Assembly: GCF_900156055.1 (NCBI RefSeq)
Contig: NZ_FTMQ01000002.1
Coordinates: 496,001-560,000 of the forward strand
Reading direction: 5' to 3'
Length of the DNA stretch: 64,000 nt
Origin: Rhizobium sp. RU33A
GTDB lineage: Bacteria; Pseudomonadota; Alphaproteobacteria; Rhizobiales; Rhizobiaceae
Shown here: positions 26,005-34,713 of the stretch, in pieces
How positions within the stretch are numbered: position 1 is the stretch's first letter
Layout of the letters: each line of letters starts with the position of its first letter
Program-made: the position numbers and the translations under genes
The notes under the pieces: model-generated
What the model was told of the DNA's origin: nothing
The model's database searches: none
Seen by the model: only the letters and a program-made list of their open reading frames with translations

Positions 26005-26928
26005 CTAGAGCGCCAGCTGACCCCGCATGACAACGATGGAGCTTCCGGTGATCTCGACATGGTCGAAGGCCCCGTTGTTTGTCCGTACGGCCAGGCTGAT
26101 CAGGCTGCGGCGTCCCATCTCCACGCCCTGTTCGACAACAATGTGTCTCTCTTCCGGTCCAGGTGCGAGCGTCGTCAGGAAGGCGCCGAGGGCAGCTGAC
26201 GCGCTGCCGGTCGCCGGGTCTTCGATCACATTGTCAAAAGGCGCGAACATGCGTGCGCGCAGATGATCCGGACCGACCCAAGTATAGAGAAAGGTCGCGC
26301 AGTCGCAATCTTCGCCGGCATGCATCTGCCTCAGGGCCGTCAGCGGCTCCAGACGAGACGCAGCCCGTGCCAACGCGTCGAGGTTTGCCACCTCGATCAG
26401 AATGAATTTCAGGCCGACGCTTGCGAATGTGGGTTGGTGTCGGCTGGTGACAATGTCGTCGGAGGCGAGGGCGAGGCATGGTGCCATGATCTCGGGTGGA
26501 ACCGATGTGCCTGTTGTCAGGGGGCCGGGTGCCCGGATTGTTGTTGCCGTCACCGTGCCGTCTGCGCCACGGTTCACGCTCACCTCGACGAGTCCCGCCT
26601 TCTCCTCGAATCGGATGCGATCTGCGACAGGCTTGCCGAAGACGTTGCCTTCGATGGCCAGCGCGTGCGCGGTGCCGACATTGGGATGTCCGGCAAAGGG
26701 CACTTCCGTGACCGGTGTGAAGATGCGGACTTCTGCTGTGTTGCCTGGATCCTGAGGCGGCAGCACGAAGGTGGTCTCGGAATAGCCGAACTCGGCCGCG
26801 ATCTCCTGCATCTCCTTGTCGCTCAAGCCCCGGGCGTCGGTGATCACGGCAAGCGGATTGCCGCAGAAGCGGGTGTCGGTGAAAACGTCGAGGGTGACGA
26901 AGGGAATGCTGCGGGAAGGGGACGGCAT
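26005..26928 (-). CDS. PhzF-family isomerase
   Basis: 307 residues from ATG 26928; the open frame continues to 27033 but passes through the aldolase terminator. FVTLDVFTDTRFCGNPLAVI at the N-terminus, the catalytic Glu51 in FGYSETTFVL, VPFAGHPNVGTAHAL and EDPATGSASAALGAFL are the family motifs. PhzF isomerises a phenazine precursor; this general paralog is of unknown substrate. Confidence 0.92.
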   Translation of the reverse strand: MPSPSRSIPFVTLDVFTDTRFCGNPLAVITDARGLSDKEMQEIAAEFGYSETTFVLPPQDPGNTAEVRIFTPVTEVPFAGHPNVGTAHALAIEGNVFGKPVADRIRFEEKAGLVEVSVNRGADGTVTATTIRAPGPLTTGTSVPPEIMAPCLALASDDIVTSRHQPTFASVGLKFILIEVANLDALARAASRLEPLTALRQMHAGEDCDCATFLYTWVGPDHLRARMFAPFDNVIEDPATGSASAALGAFLTTLAPGPEERHIVVEQGVEMGRRSLISLAVRTNNGAFDHVEITGSSIVVMRGQLAL

Positions 26929-26968
26929 GATGGCTCCAGAGGATTCTAGAACATCCTGATAACGCAAG

Positions 26969-26991
26969 AAGCCCGGCACATGGCCGGGCTT
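26969..26991 (-). terminator. Rho-independent terminator of the aldolase gene
   Basis: AAGCCCGGC (26969-26977) pairs with GCCGGGCTT (26983-26991); on the minus strand the stem runs into CTTCTTGCG. It separates the aldolase gene from the PhzF gene. The run of T is short. Confidence 0.7.
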
Positions 26992-27053
26992 TCGTGTCCT
27001 GATGACAAGATTTCGCGTGCGCCACCGGATCAACCGGAGGCCGTGACCGCCGC

Positions 27054-27968
27054 TTACTCGGCAGCCATCGCGCCTACCTTTTTGACGCTTGCGGCATAAA
27101 TCTGGTCGATGGTTGCGGCGATGCTCGCATTGAACTCGGCATCGCTCATCGAGACGCGCAGCTTCTCGGCCAGGGCACGCGAGAAGCTTGCGATCATCCC
27201 GTGGTTCTGGCTGAGTCTCTCGCAGGCATCCACGGTGCTGTAACCGCCGGACAGTGCGACGACGCGCACGACGGCAGCGTGGGACATCAGCGGGGCGTAG
27301 AAATCGGCCACCGTCGGAATGGTCAGCTTCAGCATGACCTTGTCGCCTGATGGCAGCTTGTCCAGCTCGGCAGCGATTTCATCGCGAAGGATGGACTCGG
27401 CCTCGGCCTTGGTCGCGCTCTTGATCGAGACTTCCGGCTCGACGATCGGAACAAGCCCCTGGCCGATGATCTGGCGGGCGACTTCGAATTGCTGTTTGAC
27501 GACGGCGGCGATGCCGGCCTTGTCGGCATGGGCGATGACCGAGCGCATCTTGGTGCCGAAGATGCCCTTGTCGCGTCCGCGGGTCAGGAGCGTGTCGAGG
27601 TCGGGCATCGGCTTCATCAACTGGACGCCGTTCTCTTCGTCGAGAAGTCCCTTGTCGATCTTGAGGAAGGGCACGACGCCACGCTTTTCCCAGAGGAAGG
27701 AGGGGACGGGTTCGCCGTCGACGTCGCCGTCCATCGTGCGCTCGAATAGGATGGCGCCGATGACCTTGTCGCCAGAGAAGGCCGGTGCCTTCATGATGCG
27801 CACGCGCATGGCGTGGATCAGGCGGTACATCTCGTCGTCACCGTCATAATCGGTTTCGGCAACGCCGTAGAGGCGCAGGGCGCCGGGTGTCGAACCCCCA
27901 CTCTGGTCCAGCGCAGCGATGAAGCCCGGCGCTGAGGTGATCTTGTTCAACATCTTTGCGTCCACCAT
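27054..27968 (-). CDS. fbaB: Fructose-bisphosphate aldolase, class I
   Basis: 304 residues. It interconverts fructose 1,6-bisphosphate and two triose phosphates through a Schiff base. ALDQSGGSTPGALRLYG near the start, the FERTMDGDVDG block and the central PIVEPEVSI, followed by VMLKLTIP, in which the lysine sits where the Schiff-base lysine is expected, fit the class I family. Second candidate start at 27953 (MLNK). It is the last gene of the tkt-gap-pgk cluster, but 426 nt separate it from pgk, with its own palindromic site. Confidence 0.9.
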   Translation of the reverse strand: MVDAKMLNKITSAPGFIAALDQSGGSTPGALRLYGVAETDYDGDDEMYRLIHAMRVRIMKAPAFSGDKVIGAILFERTMDGDVDGEPVPSFLWEKRGVVPFLKIDKGLLDEENGVQLMKPMPDLDTLLTRGRDKGIFGTKMRSVIAHADKAGIAAVVKQQFEVARQIIGQGLVPIVEPEVSIKSATKAEAESILRDEIAAELDKLPSGDKVMLKLTIPTVADFYAPLMSHAAVVRVVALSGGYSTVDACERLSQNHGMIASFSRALAEKLRVSMSDAEFNASIAATIDQIYAASVKKVGAMAAE

Positions 27969-28140
27969 AACTCACTCCTATCCCGATCATGGCGCGCATG
28001 GCGCCGGACTGTTGTCTTGCTCTTAGGACGGACACTCTGGCCGTCCGGGCACTCCCTGACCCTCTTCGGCCTCTCAGGACCGTGGTGACATCGGCGATAA
28101 CAGAACTTCCCCAAGGGGAAAATGGGCTGCTAAGCTATTG

Positions 28141-28167
28141 AAACGATTGAAATCATTTCAATCGTTT
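28141..28167. promoter_or_regulatory. 27-bp palindrome, probable operator of the aldolase gene
   Basis: AAACGATTGAAAT (28141-28153), a central C, then ATTTCAATCGTTT (28155-28167): 13 of 13 pairs match. It is 173 nt upstream of the aldolase start. The core TGAAATCATTTCA with CG-containing flanks has the look of a LacI-family site; PckR, a LacI-type regulator of glycolytic genes in Sinorhizobium, would be a candidate (inference). Confidence 0.65.
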
Positions 28168-28333
28168 GAAAATTCAAAGATTTTTAAATCCCTTTCAATT
28201 GACGTGCGTTGCGCGGTCCGCCCATGCCTTCTTCGCGATCCGGTTCTTCACGATACAAACCCATCGCGTGTGCCGGAGGTTCCCTTGGGGGATGGTAACA
28301 CGTCTCTGTCGACGGCCAAATGACGCACGGAAA

Positions 28334-28360
28334 AACCGCGCGCCCGGGAGGCACGCGGTT
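28334..28360 (-). terminator. Rho-independent terminator of pgk
   Basis: AACCGCG (28334-28340) pairs with CGCGGTT (28354-28360), and on the minus strand the stem is followed by TTT. It lies 35 nt after the pgk stop. Confidence 0.8.
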
Positions 28361-28394
28361 CATTTGAGATATCGGGCGGTTGAGCCGCCGTCGT

Positions 28395-29594
28395 TTAGCC
28401 CTTGGTGAGGACAGCCACGCCCGGCAGTTCCTTGCCTTCCATCCATTCCAGGAAGGCGCCGCCGGCCGTCGACACATAGGAGAAGTCGTCGGCGACCTCG
28501 GCATGGTTGAGCGCCGAGACAGTGTCGCCGCCGCCAGCGACGGAAACGAGCTTGCCGGCTCTGGTCTGCTCGGCTGCGTGCAAGGCGGCCGACACCGTTG
28601 CCTTGTCGAAGGGAGCGATCTCGAAGGCGCCCAGCGGGCCATTCCAGACCAGCGTCGCGGCCTTGCCGATCCAGCCACTGATCAGTTCGACCGACTTCGG
28701 GCCGACATCGAGCATCATCGCATCCGCCGGGATGGCGTTGATCTCGACGGTTTCGTTGGGGGCGTTTGCCTTGAATTCCCGAGCGACAACGCCGTCGACC
28801 GGAAGCACAATCGCGCAGCCGGCAGTCTTCGCCGTTTCCATGATCGAGCGGGCGGTCTCGGCGAGGTCGTGCTCGCAAAGCGACTTGCCGACATCAATGC
28901 CCTGGGCGGCGATAAAGGTATTGGCCATGCCACCGCCGATGACGAGCGCATCGACCTTGGTCACCAGGTTGGACAGGAGGTCGATCTTGGTCGAGACCTT
29001 AGCACCGCCGACAATAGCGACGACCGGGCGTGTCGGCTGTCCGAGACCTTTTTCCAAGGCTTCAAGCTCGGCCTGCATGGTGCGGCCGGCATAGGCAGGA
29101 AGGTGATGGGCCAGCCCCTCCGTCGAGGCGTGCGCGCGGTGGGCGGCTGAAAAGGCGTCGTTGACGTAGATGTCGCCGTTCTTCGCGAGCTCCGCGGTAA
29201 ACTCGGGGGTATTCTTTTCTTCGCCCTTGTGGAAGCGGGTGTTTTCGAGAAGCAGGATGTCGCCATTTTCCATCTTGGCGATAGCGTCTGCTGCCGGGGC
29301 GCCGATGCAGTCGGAGGCGAAAGCAACGCGCTGGTCGAGCACTTCCTCGACGGCGGGTGCAATCAGCGACAGCGACTGGTCGGCAACCGGTTCACCCTTT
29401 GGGCGACCGAAATGTGCGAGCAGGATGACCTTGGCGCCCTTTTCAGACAGTTCGAGGATCGTCGGCGCCACGCGCTCGATGCGCGTCGTGTCGGAAACCT
29501 TGCCGTCGGTGACGGGCACGTTGAGGTCGACGCGGACAAGCACGCGCTTGCCTGCGATGTCGGTGAGATCGTCGAGTGTCTTGAAAGCCGGCAT
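28395..29594 (-). CDS. pgk: Phosphoglycerate kinase
   Basis: 399 residues. It transfers phosphate between 1,3-bisphosphoglycerate and [26 protein letters not shown] at the N-terminus, [39 protein letters not shown] and the C-terminal [16 protein letters not shown] nucleotide site are all present. Part of the minus-strand carbon block; a hairpin terminator follows, so it is not in one transcript with the aldolase. Confidence 0.98.
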   Translation of the reverse strand: MPAFKTLDDLTDIAGKRVLVRVDLNVPVTDGKVSDTTRIERVAPTILELSEKGAKVILLAHFGRPKGEPVADQSLSLIAPAVEEVLDQRVAFASDCIGAPAADAIAKMENGDILLLENTRFHKGEEKNTPEFTAELAKNGDIYVNDAFSAAHRAHASTEGLAHHLPAYAGRTMQAELEALEKGLGQPTRPVVAIVGGAKVSTKIDLLSNLVTKVDALVIGGGMANTFIAAQGIDVGKSLCEHDLAETARSIMETAKTAGCAIVLPVDGVVAREFKANAPNETVEINAIPADAMMLDVGPKSVELISGWIGKAATLVWNGPLGAFEIAPFDKATVSAALHAAEQTRAGKLVSVAGGGDTVSALNHAEVADDFSYVSTAGGAFLEWMEGKELPGVAVLTKG

Positions 29595-29678
29595 GGAATT
29601 ACCCGTCTTGAATGCTGTTGAATGGGGCTGACGGGCCGGACCTTACACCGCTTGCGTGACGGCGCAAGGCAAGCGCCG

Positions 29679-31508
29679 TCATTTTTCGCCGCCGACTTCG
29701 CCTCTTGCGGCAGCCCGCTTGCGGCGCAGGTAATCGCGGGTCGCGTGGGCAAGTTCACGCAGGTTGAGAAAGATCGGCCAGGTGGTCGCAGGCTCCACCG
29801 GCTCCATCGAAACGCCAACCGTGGCAATATGGCCATGTTCGTCGATGTCGCGAACAATGAGCACGATGGTGCCGAGACGGACGCGATCGGCATAATCGGC
29901 GCGACCGCCGAGACGCTGGGTGATCATCTCGGCAACCGTCTTGCCCCGTTCACTGTCCGTGATCGACAGGGGCCCATAGGCTTCGTCGAGGTCGCGGACA
30001 TGGGTGGAGGGCGAAATGGCAAAAGTGCCGAAGAACTCGCCATCGTCCTCTTCGACGGGTGCCTCGGTTGCAAAGAGGCGGTCGAGGAGCTTCGAGTAGC
30101 TCGGCGCAATGAAGAGATAGACCTGATCATTCTCGCGCAGGCGTCCGGCATATTGATAGCGCATGGACTTGCCGTCACGAATGACCAGCGAAGGCATGGC
30201 CCAGCGGGGAACGCGCTCGCCTCCCAACACGGGGCTGCCGGCGACCACACGATAAGCCAGCAGTTCATGATTGGCCGTCCCCGGCAGGTCGAGTTCGACC
30301 TTGTCGATCGCGCCGATGCGCGGCGGGATGATCAGGCCGAGGCGTTTGGCGAGCGGCTTGATGGTCCAGCCCTGCAGGACGAGCGAGATCATGACGACGA
30401 TGAAGGCCGTGTTGAAGAAGGTCTGGCCGTTTTCCATGTTGCCGACCACCGGCACGATGCCGAGCAGGATCGAGACGGCGCCGCGCAGGCCCACCCATGC
30501 GATGAAGCCGGTTTCGCGCTGGGTAAAGTCGAAGGGCAAAAGGCAAAGCCAGACAGCGATCGGTCGGGCGATGAAGACCAGGAAAAGAGCGAGCAGAACT
30601 GCCGGCAGCAGGATTTCTGGGAACTGCGACGGGGTCGCCAGCAGTCCGAGGACCAGGAACATGATGATCTGGGCAAGCCAGGTCATGCCGTCCTGGAAGC
30701 GCTTGATCGAGACCGTTGAAGGCAATTTCCGAGAGCCTGCGTAGATGCCGGCCACATAGACGGCGAGGAAGCCGCTGCCGCCGATCAGGCCTGTGAAGGC
30801 GAAGATCATCAGCGCCATCGCCAGCATGAAAATCGGAGCGAGCCCCTGCTCGATCTGCAGCTTGCGCAAGATGAAGGCGATCGACGCGCCACCGAGGAGA
30901 CCAAGGATCAGACCTATGCCCATCTGTTCGACGAAGAGCCTGAGCAGTTCGAGCGACAGCCCTTCGGAGCCGCTGCCGGTTGTAATCAGTTCGACAAGCG
31001 CGATTGTGAGGAAGATCGCCATCGGGTCGTTGGTGCCGGATTCGACTTCCAGGGAGGACCGAACCCTGTCGCGGATGTTGATGCCGCCGATACGGAGAAG
31101 GAAGAACACGGCTGCGGCGTCGGTGGAGCCAAGGATTGCGCCGAGCAACATGCCTTCGAGATAGCTGAGGCCGAACAGAAAATGCGCGGCGACCCCGACG
31201 AGAAGTGTGGTCAGCAGCACTCCCAGTGTCGCCAGAGTGAGGGCAGGGCCCGCCGAGAGCCTGAAGGACTGGAGCGAGGTGCCGAAACCGGAGTCGAAAA
31301 GAACGACCGCCAGAGCGAGCGAGCCGATCACGTAGGCAAGCGGGAAGTTGGAAAACTCGATGCCGAGACCATCGACGCCGGCACCAAGGCCGATGGTCAG
31401 GAACAGAAGGAGAAGGGGAGCACCGAAGCGGAAGGCTATGAGGCTCGAAAAAGCGGCCAGGAAAACCAGGGCTGTCGCAACCAGCGTGACCGCATAGAAC
31501 TCACTCAA
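29679..31508 (-). CDS. Potassium/proton antiporter of the NhaP2/CvrA type
   Basis: 609 residues. About twelve membrane segments of the CPA1 family (GSTDAAAVFFLLRIGGINIRDRVRSSLEVESGTNDPMAIFLT carries the ion-binding region), then a cytoplasmic part with a TrkA-C-like regulatory domain (about 400-490). Proteins of this type exchange K+ (or Na+) for H+. The start is TTG 31508, preceded by GGGGA at six nt; no nearer ATG exists. It lies between gap and pgk, where many relatives have no transporter. Confidence 0.88.
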   Translation of the reverse strand: MSEFYAVTLVATALVFLAAFSSLIAFRFGAPLLLLFLTIGLGAGVDGLGIEFSNFPLAYVIGSLALAVVLFDSGFGTSLQSFRLSAGPALTLATLGVLLTTLLVGVAAHFLFGLSYLEGMLLGAILGSTDAAAVFFLLRIGGINIRDRVRSSLEVESGTNDPMAIFLTIALVELITTGSGSEGLSLELLRLFVEQMGIGLILGLLGGASIAFILRKLQIEQGLAPIFMLAMALMIFAFTGLIGGSGFLAVYVAGIYAGSRKLPSTVSIKRFQDGMTWLAQIIMFLVLGLLATPSQFPEILLPAVLLALFLVFIARPIAVWLCLLPFDFTQRETGFIAWVGLRGAVSILLGIVPVVGNMENGQTFFNTAFIVVMISLVLQGWTIKPLAKRLGLIIPPRIGAIDKVELDLPGTANHELLAYRVVAGSPVLGGERVPRWAMPSLVIRDGKSMRYQYAGRLRENDQVYLFIAPSYSKLLDRLFATEAPVEEDDGEFFGTFAISPSTHVRDLDEAYGPLSITDSERGKTVAEMITQRLGGRADYADRVRLGTIVLIVRDIDEHGHIATVGVSMEPVEPATTWPIFLNLRELAHATRDYLRRKRAAARGEVGGEK

Positions 31509-31682
31509 TCCTCTTCCCCTCTCGCCCTATTTCCAATCCCCGAGATCCCGCTCTGCGACAGGCATGGCGACTGTCAGACCGATTGCGTCTGCGCGAGCGA
31601 CATGCCTACAGGCTGACAATTTCATGAAACTCAGATTTGCCGGATGGCAGGAAGAAAATGGAATGGGATCATGATGATATTA

Positions 31683-31710
31683 GGGCGGATTTAAATTTTT
31701 AAATCCGCCC
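31683..31710. terminator. Hairpin after the BCCT gene
   Basis: GGGCGGATTTAAA (31683-31695) and TTTAAATCCGCCC (31698-31710) are exact inverted copies. The minus-strand side has no long T run, so it is a weaker terminator or a transcript-stabilising hairpin. Confidence 0.55.
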
Positions 31711-31720
31711 CAACAGAGTT

Positions 31721-33379
31721 TTATCTGGGTTCCGACAAGAGGCCCTTGATCAAGGCATAGCTCGCGCCAAGCAAGACGATCGCGAAGGGCAGGCCGGTGG
31801 AGACCGCCATGGCCTGGAGCGCCACGAGCCCTCCGCCGAGAAGCAGTGCAACGGCTACCAGGCCTTCGAAAGTCGCCCAAAAGACGCGCTGGGGAACCGG
31901 TGCGTTGACCTTGCCGCCCGCGGAGATCGTGTCGATGACCAGCGAACCGGAGTCCGACGAGGTCACGAAGAAGACGATCACGAGCACGATGCCAATGAAG
32001 GAGGTCACCGCCGTGATCGGCAGATGCGCCAGCATTTCGAAGAGCTGCAGTTCAAGGGCTGCATCCTGAACGCTGGTCAGGCCATCGTTGACGAGCTGGC
32101 TGATCGCCGTGCCGCCGAGCGCCGTCATCCAGAGGACGGAGACGAGCGAGGGGATGAGCAGGACTGCGGTCAGAAGGCCGCGAACCGTGCGACCACGGCT
32201 GACGCGGGCGATGAACATGCCGACAAACGGCGACCAGCTGATCCACCAGGCCCAGTAGAAAGCCGTCCAGCCCTGTGAGAAGTTCGTGTCTTCACGACCG
32301 AACGGATTGGCCAGAGCCGGCAGATAGGTCGCATAGGCCTTGAGGTTCAGGAAGAAGCCCTGGATGATCTGCATGGTCGGGCCAACGGCGATGATGAAGA
32401 CCAGCAACAGGGCTGCCAGACCGAGGTTGACCTCCGACAGCAGTTTCACGCCCTTGTCCATGCCGGCAACCACCGATGCGATGGCAATGCAGGTGATGGC
32501 GAGCACGAGCAGGATCATCGTGGTTTCGGTCGAGGGAATGCCAAAGAGGAATTCCAGGCCGGCACTTGCCTGCTGCGCTCCGATGCCGAGCGAAGTCGAC
32601 AGGCCGAAGATGGTGGCAAAGACCGCGAGAATGTCGATTACATGGCCCGGCCAGCCCCAGACGCGCTCGCCGAAGATCGGGTAGAAGATCGAACGCAAGG
32701 TGAGCGGCAAGCCCTTGTTGAAGGAGAAGAGTGCGAGCGAAAGCGCGACGACGGCATAGATCGCCCAGGGATGCAGGCCCCAGTGGAAGATCGTGGCGGC
32801 CATGGCAAGGCGACGGGCGGCTTCAGGATCGCCAACAGCGCCATTCAGCGGTGACCAGTCCGTGCGAACGCCGTCTTCGAAAACCGGTCCGCCAAGCGCT
32901 GCCGTGAAATGCCCCATGGGCTCGGAGACCCCGTAGAACATCAGGCCAATGCCCATGCCGGCGGCAAAGAGCATCGAGAACCAAGCGAGATTGCCGTAGT
33001 CCGGTGTTGCTTCCGGTCCGCCAAGACGGATGCGCCCGAGCGGTGACAGGATGAGGCCGATGCAGACGAGTACGAAGACATTGCCTGTCAGCAGGAAGAA
33101 CCAGTCGAGATTGCTCGTCAGAAAGTTCCTGAGACCCGTGAAGGCCGGTTCGAGCGTGGTCTGGAAGGCCAGCGTCAGGAAGGTAAAGAGTACGATTGAC
33201 AGAGCCGAGACGCTGAAGACGACATTATGAATGTCGAGCTCAAAGACGAAACGGCGGCGGAAGTTGATGTTGTCCTGACCGATCTCATAATCAGTGTCGA
33301 TGATTTCGGTCCGCCCTTCGGGCGCCGGTATCGCATCTTCGGCGACGGCTGTTTGGGGATCGGTCGTTGTGAGAGCCAA
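31721..33379 (-). CDS. BCCT-family transporter (choline/glycine betaine type)
   Basis: 552 residues, twelve membrane segments. The hallmark region is FHWGLHPWAIYAVVALSLALFSFNKGLPLTLRS, with GMGIGLMFYGVSEPMGHF before it and WTAFYWAWWISWSPFVGMFIARVSRGRTVR later, and FFVTSSDSGSLVID. These carry betaine, choline, carnitine or ectoine with Na+ or H+. The start is TTG 33379 with AAAGGA ten nt upstream; no in-frame ATG is closer. A hydrophilic N-terminal tail of ~45 residues precedes the first helix. Confidence 0.93.
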   Translation of the reverse strand: MALTTTDPQTAVAEDAIPAPEGRTEIIDTDYEIGQDNINFRRRFVFELDIHNVVFSVSALSIVLFTFLTLAFQTTLEPAFTGLRNFLTSNLDWFFLLTGNVFVLVCIGLILSPLGRIRLGGPEATPDYGNLAWFSMLFAAGMGIGLMFYGVSEPMGHFTAALGGPVFEDGVRTDWSPLNGAVGDPEAARRLAMAATIFHWGLHPWAIYAVVALSLALFSFNKGLPLTLRSIFYPIFGERVWGWPGHVIDILAVFATIFGLSTSLGIGAQQASAGLEFLFGIPSTETTMILLVLAITCIAIASVVAGMDKGVKLLSEVNLGLAALLLVFIIAVGPTMQIIQGFFLNLKAYATYLPALANPFGREDTNFSQGWTAFYWAWWISWSPFVGMFIARVSRGRTVRGLLTAVLLIPSLVSVLWMTALGGTAISQLVNDGLTSVQDAALELQLFEMLAHLPITAVTSFIGIVLVIVFFVTSSDSGSLVIDTISAGGKVNAPVPQRVFWATFEGLVAVALLLGGGLVALQAMAVSTGLPFAIVLLGASYALIKGLLSEPR

Positions 33380-33573
33380 TGGTCCGGTATCCTTTCGATG
33401 TCATCAGGGGCAAAACAACCCCCGGAGAAGGCGCAGGTTCTGCGCCAGAATGTGGTGAAGCGACCACAAGGGTGGCCGTATTTGCGCCACAATTCGTAGG
33501 GGCAACTGACGAGGCGGCCTATTGTTCCCGTGGGGAACGATTTTTTTCCTGCCTGTGGGGGTCTGCCCGAAAC

Positions 33574-33603
33574 AAAAAAAGGCGGGCCATCGCTGGCCCG
33601 CCT
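33574..33603 (-). terminator. Rho-independent terminator of gap
   Basis: AGGCGGGCCA (33580-33589) pairs with TGGCCCGCCT (33594-33603), loop of four, and on the minus strand is followed by seven T residues. It separates gap from the BCCT gene. Confidence 0.92.
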
Positions 33604-33627
33604 GCATGCGAGATCAGTTGATTGAGA

Positions 33628-34638
33628 TCAGATGAGCTTGGCCAGTGCCACTGCCGTATCCGACATGCGGTTGGAGAAGCCCCACTCGTTGTCGTACCAG
33701 GTCAGGATGCGCACGAAGTTGCCTTCGAGAACCTTGGTCTGGTCGAGGGCGAAGATTGACGAGTGGCTGTCGTGGTTGAAGTCGCGCGAAACCAGCGGCT
33801 CGTCGGTGTAGCCGAGGATGCCCTTCAACGCGCCATCCGAGGCGGCGATGATGGCGTCGTTGATTTCCTGAGCCGTGGTGTTCCGCTTGGCGACAAACTT
33901 GAAATCGACGACCGAGACGTTCGGGGTCGGCACGCGGATCGAAGTGCCGTCGAGACGGCCCTTGAGGTGCGGCAGGACCAGGCCAACAGCCTTGGCGGCA
34001 CCGGTCGAGGTCGGGATCATGGAGAGCGCTGCCGCGCGGGCGCGGTAGAGGTCCTTGTGCATGGTGTCGAGCGTCGGCTGGTCACCGGTGTAGGAGTGGA
34101 TCGTGGTCATGAAGCCGTGGTCGATGCCGACGGCGTCATCCAGCGTCTTGACGACCGGAACCAAGCAGTTCGTCGTGCAGGATGCGTTGGAGATGACCAG
34201 ATGGTCCTTGGTCAGCTGGTCATGGTTGACGCCGAAGACGACGGTGAGGTCAGCACCATCGGCCGGTGCCGAAACGATGACGCGCTTGGCGCCAGCCTGG
34301 AGGTGAAGGGCAGCCTTGTCACGCGAGGTGAAGATGCCCGTGCATTCCATGGCGATGTCGACGCCGAGTTCCTTGTGCGGAAGCGTTGCCGGATCCTTGA
34401 TCGCGGTGACCTTGATCGGCTTGCCGCCGTCGATGATGATCGTGTCGCCTTCGACCTTTACCGTGGCCGGGAACTTGCCGTGGATCGAGTCGTAACGCAG
34501 CAGATGCGCGTTGGTCTCGACCGGGCCGAGATCGTTGATCGCGACGACTTCGATGTCGGTGCGGCCGGATTCGACGATGGCGCGGAGAACGTTACGTCCG
34601 ATACGGCCGAAGCCGTTGATGGCAACTTTCACAGTCAT
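33628..34638 (-). CDS. gap: Glyceraldehyde-3-phosphate dehydrogenase, type I
   Basis: 336 residues. NAD-dependent oxidation of glyceraldehyde 3-phosphate. [18 protein letters not shown] is the NAD-binding start; [13 protein letters not shown] holds the catalytic Cys154, with His181 in [29 protein letters not shown] and [12 protein letters not shown] complete the signature. Lies 75 nt behind tkt and probably shares its transcript. Confidence 0.98.
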   Translation of the reverse strand: MTVKVAINGFGRIGRNVLRAIVESGRTDIEVVAINDLGPVETNAHLLRYDSIHGKFPATVKVEGDTIIIDGGKPIKVTAIKDPATLPHKELGVDIAMECTGIFTSRDKAALHLQAGAKRVIVSAPADGADLTVVFGVNHDQLTKDHLVISNASCTTNCLVPVVKTLDDAVGIDHGFMTTIHSYTGDQPTLDTMHKDLYRARAAALSMIPTSTGAAKAVGLVLPHLKGRLDGTSIRVPTPNVSVVDFKFVAKRNTTAQEINDAIIAASDGALKGILGYTDEPLVSRDFNHDSHSSIFALDQTKVLEGNFVRILTWYDNEWGFSNRMSDTAVALAKLI

Positions 34639-34713
34639 TGATGCACTCCCGATTGAATATTGAGCTCTTGGGCAATGTCAGGGCGCCTTTGGCGACGCCC
34701 TGGCGGGATTGTG

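Larger units (their letters stand above)
27969..28394. other. 426-nt region between pgk and the aldolase gene
   Basis: No gene seen. It contains the pgk terminator (28334-28360), an AT-rich block (about 28141-28200) and a 27-bp palindrome. Two plus-strand open frames (28138-28323, 28166-28408) show no codon bias or homology I recognise and are probably noise. Confidence 0.7.

Noticed and set aside
28138..28408. Plus-strand open frames in the region between the aldolase gene and pgk
   Set aside because: They include the palindrome and AT-rich DNA and have no codon bias.
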